Shown here: piece after piece, positions 30,275 through 45,200 of the stretch | Position numbering within the stretch: the first letter of the stretch is position 1 | How the letters are laid out: each line of letters opens with the position of its first letter | NCBI GenBank assembly: GCA_946894095.1 | Contig: OX335655.1 | Span: 18,910,001 to 18,974,000 of the forward strand | Source of the DNA: Incurvaria masculella | Lineage: Eukaryota; Arthropoda; Insecta; Lepidoptera; Incurvariidae | Direction of reading: 5' to 3' | DNA length: 64,000 nt | Made by a program: the position numbers and the translations under genes | Notes under the pieces: model-generated | Database searches by the model: none | The model's input: the letters and a program-made list of their open reading frames with translations, nothing else | Told to the model about the DNA's origin: nothing

Positions 30275-33200
30275 CTGCCAACAGACAACCATCCAACAGA
30301 TTAATCATTACTTACTGGCGTAAGTAGATGGCCCACCGCCATAGTGAAGGAAGTTCTTAACTTCTATTCAATCGATCACAACAAAAAGTTTGCACCAAGA
30401 GATGGCGCAGCTATCAGGCTCACTGCTTTCAATCCATTAAAAAGTCATTTGATTTCATGGGTTGTCAAAAAATTTGTGTATTGTATATTTTCCAACTTTA
30501 CAATTAAATTGTATTATTAATCTATGAATAAATCCTGTGTTTGTACAGCGCTATCTTTTGGCTATTTCGCAAGTTCTAGGTACGAAAGTAGCGCCATCCT
30601 ATTTTTATTTTTGTTAATTTTTTTTTTGTCCCTCCGGCATTGACCTATTGGTGAAACATCTAGGTCTTCATTAATTTATAATTTCGCTCTGGCCACCATT
30701 CACTCTTCATACCGATACTGTGGCGAGGTTCAGGACTGACAATTCAATGGAATGTAACCTTAGGATCAGAGCACACCGAGACACAATAGGTGACATCTAC
30801 GACAAATGCGTGGGCACAGTTTATGAGGTCTATTATCCTATGATTATTTTTAGATAGTGAGTCCATGTGTGCTGTTATTAATGTCAATTCGGTCTACAGT
30901 TGGCATGGAAAAAATATTTGTAACAGGAGGGTCACGACATTTTTGGTTACAATAAGGTAAATGCTGAATCTGGTTCACAGGTTAGAGACCAACTCTCTGA
31001 TGTTAAATACGGTCTGCCAGCGCCAAGTGGTTGCGTTTGCTAGATTTTTTTTTTTTTTTATGTGACTGGACATGATGGCTAATACCACACCTTCTGTCAT
31101 GGTATTAGCCCAACACACCACATGGGAACTAGGTGCCATGCCAGGACCTTCCTTATATTGCTCGGCTACATTGAACTGGATGGAAAACACGGACAATTTT
31201 CATTGCCGCTTCGACCATCGTTCATTCAATGCGATGGTACCAACCCGGGCGGGATTAACCCTACCACCTAGTAAGTAAGGAAGGGGGCCTACAGTTTAAC
31301 GTGGAATCCGAACCACGGCCAGCCTCTCTCAACGGTCTAATGGTCACCCATCCAAGACCAGACCGGACCCAGCGTTGCTTAACTTCGGAGAGCGATCGCC
31401 GAAGTGTCGCGCCACTGGGCCACTGAGGCTGACTATAGATTGGCTATACAAAATAGATGTTGGGATGTATTATTTTATTTTGTTTAATGGCATCTTTTCG
31501 GTTTAAATATTATGTGGATTGTTTAAATTATGTTTTGTGTAACTGTATTCCTGAATAAATAAAAAAAAATCATGTGCTGATGAATATACTGATTTTCTGG
31601 ACATATTGATTAATTATGTAACATTATGTAATTATAATTAAATACTTAAATATACCTAAAGTTATCTCTGTAACCTAAATTGCCCATATCTACGAATTTC
31701 ATTTCATTACATTTCATAGGTAATGCAACCACTTGGCGCAGGCACGCCAACCAATGTAGCTTCCGAGGGTTGGTATTTATGCTGTGAACCCAGTTTCAGC
31801 CATTTATGTTACTGTTACCATTTTAGTCGCGAACTCCTGGCCTATTATGATATATTCAGAATTACTAACAAGTGGTTGTCGAACAAGAGTATTTAAGAAT
31901 GTGCGAGACAGTGTGTGTCGACGTACAAAAGACAGATGGCTGGTGCGTTGGCGACTGGCTGCCGCGTGTGCCGGGTGTTAGGGTGTGTGGACAACATTGA
32001 GTGATGGGTGTATGGTGTGTGGGATATCACTGATGTGTGAAAAAAGGGCGGGCATTTCTGTTGCTGCGGTATGGCACCCAGAACTTCCAGGCGGGGTCGA
32101 CGAACGAGAGTAGTGAATGAGAGTAGTGTGTGGGTGATGGTGAGCGATGGGTGGGTGAAGGTGAGCGATGGGTGTGTGTGTTACGTGGGGTCGGTACTGA
32201 CGTGTTGAAGGCCGGCGGCTGGTGCTGCGGCGGAGACTGCTGGGCCAGGTTGCCGAACGAGAGGGTGTTCTGGCCAGCGAGGTTCTCAAACGTCGAGGAC
32301 TGCTGCATCGGCGCGCCAAAACCTGCACAGACCCAACCATTCAATGTTGCTGTTATTGTTTATGGGTGTTTCTGGCTAGTACCACATAACCTTTACAAGG
32401 TTATATCTCTATAGGAGTCTTCAAGCGTAATTTAAACAATATCGATAGCTTAGCCGCAAATCCGCTGGCATGGTGCCATGCTTAGTGTGGTTTCGCGAGG
32501 CGAGGTGTATTTGCTTTTCCGAGCACCACAAGGGCACCCATACAGGATTTTGCACAAAAAATAATCATCAATAGCCCAGTGGCGCGACACTTCGGCGATC
32601 GCTCTCCGAAGTTAAGCAACGCTGGGTCCGGTCTGGTCTTGGATGGGTGACCATTCGACCATTGAGAGAGGCTGGCCGTGGTTCGGATTCCACGTTAAAC
32701 TGTAGGTCCCCTTCTTTACTTGCTAGGTGGGAGGGTTAATCCCGCCCGGGTTGGTACCATCGCATTGAATGAACGATGGTCGAAGCGGCAATGAAAATTG
32801 TCCGTGTTTTCCATCGAGTTCAATGTAGCCGTGCAATAAAAGGAAGCTCCTGGCATGGCACTTTAACGTTTAGAGTTCTCGTCAAACTGTCTGGCGTGTT
32901 ATAAGTGAAAAAGAAAATAGTCTATACGGATATTGGTTTTTAATTTAATTAGATTTCAGTTTAGTTAAATTTAGTTATGTTACATTTACAGTTATATTAA
33001 TTCAATGGAGTCACAAACACGAGGTCTCAAAGACCGTTCGCGACGAGGTGCATGCGCACCGTCTAGGTCGCTGTTTCAGGAAGACTGGAGTACCGTGGCA
33101 GTGCGGCCCGGCAAGGGGGCGCGCGCGCGGGGCGAGGTAGTTCCCACCGCCCGCAATCGTGGTGTCGGATGACCGTGTGTCAGACCGCCACAGAACCTAG

Positions 33201-36200
33201 TCCCCATGTGGTGTGTTAGGCTAATGCCATGACAGAAGGTGTGGCATTAGCCGTCCATGTCCAGGCACACACAAAAAAAAAAAAAGGACAGACCGGGCGA
33301 TCCGCCGCCGAAGATCTTGGAGGGCGAGGTGGAGCCGAAGGCGCCGCCGCCGAACACGGGCGCCGCGCCGAAGCCGCCGGGGCTCTTGCCGCCGAAGGCG
33401 GGCGCCCCGAAGCCTCCGGCGCCCGCCGCCGCGCCCGCGCCCGCTACCCCGCCGCCGCCCGCGCCCGAGAACGCCGAAGCGAAGCCTCCACCGCCCGGCG
33501 AGCCGAACCTGCCCGAGTCACCGTTCACTTTGGAACATTATATTTGTAATAATTGCAATTGTAATCAATTGATATGTATGAAACACTTAACATGACGTAT
33601 TCTATAGCATTAAGTGCTTACAATGTAATATTGTATACTTGAAAAAAAATGCTCCACTTAATAAAGAATTTGAAATATGAAATATAAATTCCGGGAGGTC
33701 ACGACATTTTTGGTCACGATAAGGTAAATGGCTGAATCTGGGTTCACAGGTTAGAGACCAACCCTCTGATGCTAAATATGTCAGTATTTCCGTGCCAAGT
33801 GGTTGCGTTATCTAGATTGACTATATAAAATAGATTCTGGTATGTACCTGCTGATGAATATACTGATTGTCTGGAAACATCGATACCTATTAATTATACA
33901 ACAATAACCAGACGGTTTTATTACTAAATACTTAAATATACCTAAAGTTATATGTGTAACCTAAATCACCGATAACTAAGAAATTTAATCAAATATTTGT
34001 TCAGTTTTTATATTGCCAAGCAAAAATGTACTGGTACTTTCATTCTTTGTCATTTGCATCCATTTACCTTATCATATATATTTTATGTCACCATAACTAC
34101 TTTTTCAGGCGCCTTATCTACGTAACGCAACCACTTGGAACAGGCAGACTAGAACTCAACACATTTAGCTTCAGAGGGTTGTACTTTATCCCGTGAACCC
34201 AGTTTCAGCCATTTACGTTATCGTAACCATTTTTGTCGCGACCTCCTAGTCTAATAGAAGCATACATGGATGAAGACCTAGATTTTTTACCAATAGGTCA
34301 ATGCCGAAGGGACGAAAAGTAGTTTTTTTTTTCTGCAACCTGACATGGATGGCATTTACCACACAACTACCGTTATGATATTAGCGTATTAGCCTTTCCA
34401 TATGGTCCATTAGACATTAGTCTTTCCGAGTCGGGAATGCAGTGTGTTGGACTAATATCATTTTGGCGGGTCCAGCCATCCATTTCCAATCACAAATAAA
34501 AAATTCCGTATAAAACAAATGTGGACCATGGATCATTGTAATGGTAGAAGCTTAAACTCACCCAGTAGATTGGCCGAAAACTGGTTTTGAACCGAACACT
34601 GCGCCACCACCGAAAGCGGGAGCTGAAAATGACGAGGCACTCTCTTACAAATTGTACCGTGCCCGCGATTGAGTTAGTCCCGCCGGGAAGGGCCACCTCA
34701 AGAGGTACGACATATACCGTGCTTTACATAAAAAAATATATATCTAAGAACGTACATTTTACGGGCCTAAAGACCCGCACATGAACCGCCATAAAGAAGC
34801 ACGATGCAAACAATGAAGGCGGAGTGCCGTACGAACCGTTCTGTTGTGGTGACCCGAACACGGAGGCCGGCTTGAGTGTCTCGGGGGTGCCGAAGATGGA
34901 GGCGGGGCCGGCGGGGGCGGCGCCGAAGGACGTCGCGCCTGACGAGAAGCCGCCGCCGCCTCCGAATATCGACGAAGCCTGCGTGGTCTGCGAAGGCGAC
35001 CCTGAAGCATTTTTTATTTATTTAAAAACAAAATAGATAGATGAAACCCTTATGCTAGAGGTAGAAAGAGCTCAACAAGCTGTGCTGAGGGTAATGCAAA
35101 AAAAGCCATCCAGATACCCAACGCACAATCTACACAATGAGAGCAATCTCTTAACAGTAAGGCAACTTTTCATTTCTTCTATACTGAACGAACAGCGCTC
35201 TAAAGGTTTCCAAGCAAGCGTACTAACTCGTTTCACACGTTCTTCAAATCAAATGTCAGTTCCCAAAACTGAAACTCGTTTCGCTCAGCGTTTCGCTTAC
35301 TTTCTTGGCCCGTACATATATAACAGAATATTACTTTACAACAAATTTACTAGGACTAACAAGCACGATTTTAAACAGCAGGTAAATGGGTGGCTACTAG
35401 CACAAAACTATGAACAGACAGAAAATCTACTCTGTATAGTTAGCTAGAAACGACTTTATAAAGCCAACTATTTTCTACAAGTCCCCTCCCTTCCCTCACA
35501 TTACACCACACCACACATCCTATCACCTTACACACATATACCAACATCACACACAATACCTATACACATACACTAACACAAAATCAAAGCGTTTCATAAC
35601 ATCCAAATCACAACTTCGGATCGATGTTCATGTATTTGTTTATTATTTTTTTTAATGCGCAACCTCTTTCCCATGATACAGTCAAGCACTAGTTTGGGAA
35701 AGAGGGAACATAACTGTTTTTCTACTGTACCTTTATAAAATAAAATTTGATTTGATTTGATTTGAATAGATTTCAGAATGTTGAACCCAATTCGGCGATG
35801 GTGGGTTGCAAGAACAATTAAACTGGCATTCATAGATTACAAGGAAGTGACTAAGTGAACTACCATTAGGACAAAAAAAAACTTATAAACATGAAAAGTG
35901 CAAACCATGCTTGAACATGATTTAGACACATCAGCCTAGGCTGCCTGTCTAATATAAAATAAATAAATTCTTTTTTTTTCATTCGAAATTTTCTATAAAA
36001 ACTTAAATCCAATTCCCGATATTTGCAGATGACAGAGCCATTGCTATTGTGAATAAAGACGTTTTATCCAAGAATGTTAGAAAGTAGTGTATGCGAGATG
36101 TTCTTAGTTTGCTATCACTGAAGGCATCGCATTAATCGAATATATGGGTTTTACACATAGATAATAAGGAAAGAGATATGGTATTTAGCGCACCTACTAT

Positions 36201-39200
36201 GAGACCTGCTGTCTCCAATTTAAAAAACTTCCAACGTAACTGAGGAACTATGTGCCATATGACATGCTGCCAGATTACCATACAATGATATGGTCACTCC
36301 GACAAACGGCGGACATGCAATATCGACCGCATGCCAGTTCTCCTTTCTCTTCAGTGGTTTAAATTACATATACGGTACATACATTGCATGCGGCATAACT
36401 CACCGGATCCGAAGGAGGGAGCTCCGAAGACGGCCGCCGGCTGCTGCCCGAACGCGCCGCCGCCGAACACGGACTGCGCGCCCGCCGGCCCCGCGCCGCC
36501 CGCCGCCGGCGCGGCGAACGCGGGCTTCGCGCCGAACATGCCGCCGCCGAACACGGACCCGCCCGAGCTGCGGACGGGGACAGCGGCAAGTGTGAATGGA
36601 AGCCGCCGGTGCGTATGGGAATGCAATCTTTACCAAAACGAAACTTGACGACCGCTGTCTCAGGCTGCTGTCCTCATAAAAAGATTGATATATGATATCG
36701 AAAATTACAATGGCTGTATACACCTGAACATTGTAATTAAATTATTATTATTTTCTTTTATTTATTTATTTTATTTATTTATTTCGTTTTTCCTTATGGT
36801 GACTGTGCACACTTGGATACGTCAAAAGAAAATACATGATATGTGTAGACTTAGTTCAGTTAGTTATAAAAGTTCGAGCAAAAAATAGCCTTCGTCAAAG
36901 ATTTCAATATAGAATTTACATGTTTGATTAATATTTCTAAATTAAAACTATATTACAGAACATTACTTGAGCAATATACAATTATTACAATATAAATAGT
37001 CATTTTTTAAAAATACAAATCAATTAATACATATTAAAACTAAAGACAAAATTATAACTAAAACGATAAAATGATTAATATAACGATACAATGACTAGAA
37101 TTATGACTAGGTACTTAAATAACTATCTTCTAGAGCTTCGCTCACGTTATAGTAACTTTTTGCGATTAAAAGTGTCCTAATTTCTTTCTTAAATTCTTTT
37201 GGCCTGAGCTCCTTCAGTTCGGGAGATAATTTATTGTAAAATCGTACACTATTGATTAAAAAGCTTTTGGAGACCTTAGCTAACCTATGTTCCTTGATCC
37301 GTATGTTCCCAGAATGTCTAGTGTTATAACCATGGACCTCAAAATGGGAAGGAGTGTTTTTTAAATTATTTTTGGCATATATAATATTTTGGTAAACATA
37401 TTCTCCGGCAAATGTCATGATGCCAAGTTCTCTAAATATACTCCTACAAGAATCAATAGGTTTTAGCCCGTTTATATTTCTTATAGCTCTTTTTTGTAAG
37501 AGAAATATTCGATTAGCTTGTGCAGCTGTGCCCCAAAACATAACACCATACTTCATTACGCTATGAAAGTAGGCAAAGTACACGGTCCTAGCGGTTTGTT
37601 TGCCGCATAATTCTTTTATTTTCTTAATGGCGTAACACGCTGAACTGAGCTTTTTGGCCACTTTGTCAATTTGTTGTTCCCAATTTAATGTTTTGTCAAT
37701 TTTTATGCCAAGAAAGTCGACTTCACTGACGATTCTGAGCTGAAGATTAGCGAGAATATTCGTAATGGGAGAGTCGATTTTACTAGCATTTGACCTAAGT
37801 GCAAAATTTACGACGTTTGTCTTGTTCACATTCAACATAAGATTATTTGCTTCAAACTTATCATTTATCACGTCAACGTATCCTTACGTTGACGTGATAA
37901 ATGATATTCAAAATGACGATGGCTGCATACTCCCGAACATAGTATTTAGGATAATTTTGTATGACTATAGACCTCAATATTGTAAAACCTTGTATATATG
38001 ATGTAAACTACTCAAAATTTGTGAGCGGTAGTATTGAAAAAAAAAAATTTAACAAAAAAATAACCGACTTCAAAGAAAAAGCACTAAAAAGTAAAAAATA
38101 ATTTTCATTTTTGTAGTTACGATTTCTGTTATTTTTTGAGTCGATGTCAGCTAAGGTTAGGTTAGGTTAGGTTAGGTTCTCTTGATTGGCGCAGCGCGTG
38201 CCCGGCTGACGCCGACTCAAAAAATAACAGAAATCGTAACTACAAAAATGAAAATTATTTTTTACTTTTTAGTGCTTTTTCTTTGAAGTCGGTTATTTTT
38301 TTGTTAAATTTTTTTTTTGTTAATTTTTTTTTTATTTGTTTATTTTTAGTGAATCTGAAGTACACTTACTAATTTGTACACGTCCTTTCCAATAAAAAAA
38401 GAATCACCCAAATCGGTTGGCGTTATATTGAGTTATTCGTCCATTTGTCGCGCACATCTTAATACAAATTTAAGACTTTTATGATTTTCTCATGGATATC
38501 ATTGTCAGAACTTAACCAAATTAAAATGGGACCACTTGGGAAGCACTAGCTTTCATTTAAAAAAATAATCATCAAAATCGGTTCACCCAGGCAAAAGTTA
38601 TGAGGTAACAAACATAAAAAAAAAAAACAAAAAAAACAAAAAACAAAAAAAAACATACAGACAAATTGATAACCTCCTCCTTTTTTTGAAGTCGGTTAAA
38701 AATGGGGCAACTAACGCTATTCTCAATTCATTAATTAATGAAACTTGTATGTCGGCTCTTCTCGAACCGACAGATTGATAACGTGTTCAAGTGTAGGTAT
38801 CCTACCTATGGATAAGGAGTAAAATGAAAAAAAAAAAAAAAATTGAGACTGCCGTCTAATAAAAATAGAACTGCTATGGAACATTAGAGTGAGATCTGAA
38901 CAGAGGTTGTGAAATAATTTGTCCGCCTTTACAGTCTCTCTCATATTGGAACATTCATTAATAGTTTTAGTGTTGCCTTGCTAGAATTTCTTCCAGTGAA
39001 GTTGCCTTAGGATCATGGCGATATGTGCAGTTTCTCATCCATTAGATGGATGGCCAGGAAATTCAGGTAAGTTATAATATGCGGTCCGGAGCATTCTGTT
39101 ATTATTTGGTCTCTTCTATGATTGTTGGGATAGCGAAGTTGTCATGCAATTAGTAATTTGGGACATACGAAGACCCATTTACAATTTAGCATTTTGACTG

Positions 39201-42200
39201 GAAAATTGGAATATTTCATATGGAAGTTGTAACACAGTGCTGAATACCACTGACATATTAGGTGTCCGAGCACTGACGGTGGGCAGTCATTGTCTGAACA
39301 CAATAATGTACACAAACTATACAAGCAAAAGAAAGACTACTGCTCAGAAGTGATATGAGTGAGCTAGATCTTTTGGTGAAACAGTTCACGAGGAATAGTA
39401 GGGTAGTTTATTATTGAAAGTGAATAATCAATGCATTATAAAATTCTGTATAAGTGAGTTTGTTAGTAACACGTTAAATAAACGGCATATGGTTGACTGG
39501 TACTGACCAGAAGTGAGTGGAAATTTCGTGCCCGGGCGGCTTAGGGGAACGTACCGCGACCAAATCGATTTAATACTTCATAAAGGTCAGGTACGTGGCA
39601 CCCGTAATAGTAGAGCATTTATGAAAAGATGTACGTCTGTAGATGAAGCACAATGTGCACGTTTGATAGTACCGTATAGCACTCTATCATCATTGCCTAC
39701 CCCTGCGGGAAATCCGGGCGTGAAGGTATGTATGTATGTCCGTATGTATGTATTCATTCTCCCATTTCCCATCCTATTTAATAGTACGTACCTATTAGCG
39801 AAGATATTGCCGGGCGAAGCGGGCGACGCGTTCGTTGTGGAAATACTGACGGCACCAAACAGGCTGGAGGGGTCCGACGACGCGAACACAGACTGTGACG
39901 GTTGCACTGAGGACCGGACCATACACGAGGATTTCACACTCACGATTATGTTCGGCGAATACACAACCAGACTTCACGGTTCAGGTGGATACAATGTTCA
40001 TTCAAGATCACACCTTTGGTCCCCGTAGAAGTATGGATTTTTCAATGATAAAACAACATGAAGAAATCGATACTTTTGGGATTTGACTTTTCAAGTATAT
40101 GCCGCATCTAAGCATGTAGAATGACTGGAGTGTCATACAGACATCACATTAACTAATAAATGACTAATGGAATAAATTGATTGCAAGAATAAAATCAAGT
40201 TCCTAACCTGCAGGTTTGCCGAACTGTTGAGATCCGAAGATGTTTCCTAAGCCCTGGTTGCTGACGTCGGTTGTAGTTGCTCCGAATACCGATGTGGCCG
40301 TACTAGCGGCAGGTGGAACAGCCCCGAACACCGATGCGGGTGTGCTCGCCACAGCGGAAGCACCGAACACCGATGCGGGTGTGCTAGCCACGGGTGAGGC
40401 ACCAAAGACTGACGCAGGCGAGCTAGCTGCGGGGGAGGTGGCACCAAACACTGACGTGACTGTAGTGACCACTGGAGTAGTGGCGCCAAATACAGACGAA
40501 ACTGCAGTGGCCGCAGGGGTAGTGGCGCCGAATAGGGACGAGACTGTGGTGGCCACAGGGGTAGTGGCGCCGAATACCGAAGAGACTGTAGTGACCACAG
40601 GAGTAGTAGCACCGAATACCGAAGAGGCTGTAGTGACCACAGGAGTAGTAGCGCCGAATGCAGGCGAGACTGTAGTGGCCACAGGGGCTGTGGCGCCGAA
40701 TATCGATGAGACTGTGGTGGCCACAGGGGAAGTGGGGCCGAAAACGGATACGACTGTAGTGGTCACGGGAGAAGTGGCTCCAAACAGGGGGGCGCTTGAT
40801 GAGGCTGGGACTCCAAAAATGCTGCCGGCGGACGACGAAAATGGTGTTGCACCTGGACAAATGGCGGTGTTAATTAACTATTATATGCCAATATGCATAT
40901 ATCAGATGAGAAAATAAGTTTTCTTTGTCTTGCGTTCAGCCTGCGTGCAGAGTGGGAGATCTGACAGGTCTCCCATGCGTGTTTCTCAAAACGACATGCA
41001 CAAATTCACAAAAGACAAACATGTTTGCATGTAAATTAAGATTTGGACACAATAGTTATTGTTTCCAAATCTAATATATAAGATAACTTAGACTAAGCGC
41101 CCTCTGGCTGGCTATATGTAAAAAAAAATGGAAAAATGCCTAAAAAATTGCTTTAAGAATCGTTAAGTAGTTCAAGCCTTAAGGTGGCCCATCCCGCTCA
41201 ACTCCCCATACAAACGAGGAAAGAAGATCACGCCCATATTTCTTGTCAGAGATCCCAAATTTTGCTCAAAATAGCTTTATTTGGTCGAACTAGATGTGTG
41301 ATGACCGTTGGCATTGTAAAACTGTGTTTGATTTCTAAGTTATAAGGACCGAAAGGTCGAATTTTTCGCGCGTTTTATGCAATAACTTTAGAGGTAGATT
41401 ACGCAATGATAAAGTAAGAATATCTTAAAAAGATTAGTCATCAGACATAGCTTATTTAATCAAGATTTATAATCTATTTGGTTTTTGTTAGATTTTTGAC
41501 TACAGCGGTCGTGGTTTACTTTTAGCTATGTCGTTTAAAATTTTCGTAAATCTTACGAAATCATACACTTTGCACATTGTCTTTTTTGTGGAAATGTTGC
41601 ATCTTCCTCATCATGAAGCCTGTCTTATTCTTTGAAACAGAAGGTCCCAGAGCGCAACAGCACGGTTTTGTACCGTGCCCGCGAATGAGTTAGCCCCGCC
41701 AGGTTGGGCCACCTTAAGTCTAGGTTTTCATACAATTGTTTGTTAAGATGATAATACACAACATTATAAGTTTAGTATTTTTTTATTATAGAAGGATTTG
41801 ACCAAAAAACCTACATTCCATGCATACAAATATTGCAAGTTAAATAGAAGCTTGTAAAAATAGTTTTCCTCGAGATAATGCTCTTATATGCTCTTAAATG
41901 CTTTTATAATGTTCTTCCCATGTCTGGCAAAATCATGCAATGCAATGCAAGGCTCTGCGGCAAATTTTACAATCAAACATGTTCCCCTATATACAGCTAC
42001 TGTTGACAATGCTCAAGTTAACTCTTAACACTGAGCAGAATTGTGATTGTGGTCACGTTGACACTGACCAAGTTTGATCAGTGTCAGCGTTTCAGCGCAA
42101 TTTAACAGAGGACTCATTTAGACTTCCATGAAATCAAATATCTCGAAGGCCAAAGATAAGCGTAGAACTCACTTGTGACTGGGACAGCGGCGTTGGGGCT

Positions 42201-45200
42201 GGCGAAGAGCGATGCGGCGGCGGACACGGGAGAAGGTGCGACGCCATTTGCATTAGGTGTTCCTGTAAAGCCATCTGTAGCTTCATTATTTAAGTATTTT
42301 TCCCTTCTTTAAAATCCATACGAAGTCACATGATAACAAAATTAAAAACTACTTACATTTTTTTCCGTGGGACGAAATTTTAGTTGACTGCTGTTGGATA
42401 CCAAAAATTCAAAGACATAGGAACATTGGTTTCCAAATTATCTGTCTCTCTTTCTCTTATAGGTCCCCAACCTATAAAAGAATTTATACTATTGTAAATT
42501 AGAAACTGGGGACCTAATGGTCAACTGCTACTACTGATGGAGTTGGTTATTAACGAACTGGAAAAGGATAGATCGATTTCTACCAACACATGCATAAAAG
42601 CATTCACCTTGATCAACCACTGATTTCTTGGCAACACCGAAGGGGGACACCGCTGCGGAGGACGGAGGGGTGGCCACAGGCGGTGTGGGGCTACCAAATA
42701 TAGATGACGTCCCTGTAATTACAATATGTATTATTATATGTAGCTTCTATCTCACGCACAAGCTGTTGCATCTGAAAAGAAATGATCTACGCACAATGGT
42801 GGGAACAATGACAGGACATTGTTCACTCAACAAGCACCTCCATAACCTGGGGGTGACGGACAGCCCTCTATGTCGTGGCTGCATGGAGACAACGGAAACA
42901 ACCGCCCATGTACTGTTGGAGTGCAAGAGTGTGGCCGACCATCGGGCGCAGACCCTGGGAGCACCGGGATCCCTTGCAGAGGCCTGTGGTAATGTAAAGG
43001 GTATGCTGGACTTCTGGGACGAGCTGGGATGGCTTACATAGTCACCTTTGTTACGCACAATGGCCTCTCTGTGAAGTAGGCTTAGCGCGGAAAACATTTT
43101 GCCCAACTAACTAACTAACTATGTAGCTTCTTATTGATCATTCGTTAATTTTCTCGAAGAATATTGTTTCCAGAAATCATCACATTTAAAATAAATATTG
43201 CTCTTCGTTATGTTACTATACGGTCAAGTCACTGTTAACAGTTCATGACAGAGCACAGCATAAAGAGAAATCTGACAGCTGAATGATGTTCAAGATGGTG
43301 ACCGTTTAGTTTAGAGAGATGCTTTGAACATTTGTCAGAGATTTGTCATCGTATGCAAGGTTTTAATTTTCTATCACTATTCAATTCAATGGAACATTAA
43401 TAACAGAAAAGCCAACAAATTCACCTGAGGAGGGTGGTGGGGACGCAAACACAGACGCTGCAGACGTTGGTGCCGAATCTTTGCTGGACTGAGTGGCTGG
43501 AAGGAAATATTTTATCTATATCTAATATCAGAAAGCTGTTTGTATTTGTGCTACCGAAAGTGTTTTTTTTAAATGAAGATGAGACATCGCATTTGCCAAC
43601 TAAGAGGCCCTTATTGTTGGGCTTTCGAACTTTTTAAGAGAGAAAACAATGCTGACCAACTAGGTCTTTCTTAACATTACGTTTTTAAGATCCCAGGTTT
43701 ATTTTGGGAAAAATACTTCAGCAACTTTACATCGAGACAAGTGAATTTGGTAGTGATTGCATAATTTTGTCATTATCGCAAGTGCATCAACACGTGCAGC
43801 TAGATGCAAAGTGGTGGGTGAGTCACTTTTACGCTGCCAACAAGTTTTTGGAGCATTTTGGTCTTAAGAACTGTACCTTGTCATAGCTTAAAGCACAATG
43901 CCACTGTCAGCTCAACAAACCCAAGATAACACTTCCTGTCGAATAGAGCAGTGGTAATGTGGAACAAGCTGCTAGAAGATGTTGTTGAAGCAGCCACCAC
44001 CAATTCTTTTAAAAACAGGCTTGACAAACACCTAAAAACACTAAATTAAAGTAACCGTAATAACAAAGCACCAGTGAACCCAGACATGAACACATCAGCT
44101 TAGGCTGCTCATTCATCAAATAAATAAAATCATGTATTTTGCAAAGACAACAATACTATTTACCAGTATTTATCAGAGGTATGATGGCAATTGCCAAGTC
44201 TGCGAAATATAGGCAAAGAGAATAGAAAGGATAGTGAATGACAAAGGACTTACCAGAACTGCCCCCGAATATAGAACCAGTAATGGCATTTGGCGAAGGA
44301 GGCATCGCAAATATAGAGCCTGTGGGTGACGTCGGAGCCTTCGCGTCAGCAGATAGGAAACTAAACGGTTTTGTATCAGTGGTTATGACATTTTGCGATG
44401 TACTTAAAGCACTTCCCTTTACACTGGAAGGCTGTTTAGGTTCTGCATTCTGCTCTTTAGCCTCCGTCAAAGACTTTACACCTTCTGGTTTCATGGAAGA
44501 TTCAAGGATGGATTTATGCCCAGCCAATTTACCTTCGGTTTGAAGTTCATTTGGAGTACTATTCTTAGAAACTTGAGAGGCAGTTCCTTCAGTTTTTTCA
44601 CTACCGTCCGTTTCCACTGACTTTGCATCTGCCAGAGCCTTGGCGAGTTCTGAAGATTTCTGACCGGCACCGGCGGAGGGAAGTTCAGAAGACTTCGCTT
44701 GATTGCTGAAGAAAGCGAAAGGCTTCGAATCGCCGCCGAACGGTGATTGGCTGGCGGCTACAGACGTGGCCACGGACGGCTTTGGTGCAAAAGCAGAGAA
44801 TGTTGAGCCTCCGAAAGGTGTTGCTACAAAAATAAACGAGGACTATGTCTATTAGCATGAAGGTACACGTACACGGGCAACTAAAGTTGCTCAACTTGTA
44901 GCAATCTCTGTCGTTAACGTCGTCACAACAACATCCAGTAATCTCCGGCAACATAGTTTGGAACCATTAATGGAGCAAATAATTGCACGCATGAGGCGAG
45001 CAAGATTTACGAAAATTTTACTTACAAAACGACTTATAGCTAAAAGTAAACCACGACCGCTGTAGTAAAAAATCTAACAAAAACCGAATAGATTATAAAT
45101 CTTGATTAAATAAGCTATGTCTGATGACTAATCTTTTTAAGATGTTCTTACTTTATCATTGCATAATCCACCCCCAAAGTTAGCACAGCACCAAAACACT

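Noticed and set aside
33229..33595. Pro/Ala/Gly-rich plus-strand open frames over 33.2-33.6 kb
   Set aside because: They overlap Nup214 exon 21 on the other strand and have no independent splice or start support.
40240..40917. 225-codon plus-strand open frame
   Set aside because: It is the antisense shadow of the repetitive Nup214 exon 16; its composition (Ala/Pro/Asn/Thr repeats) mirrors the FG units on the minus strand.
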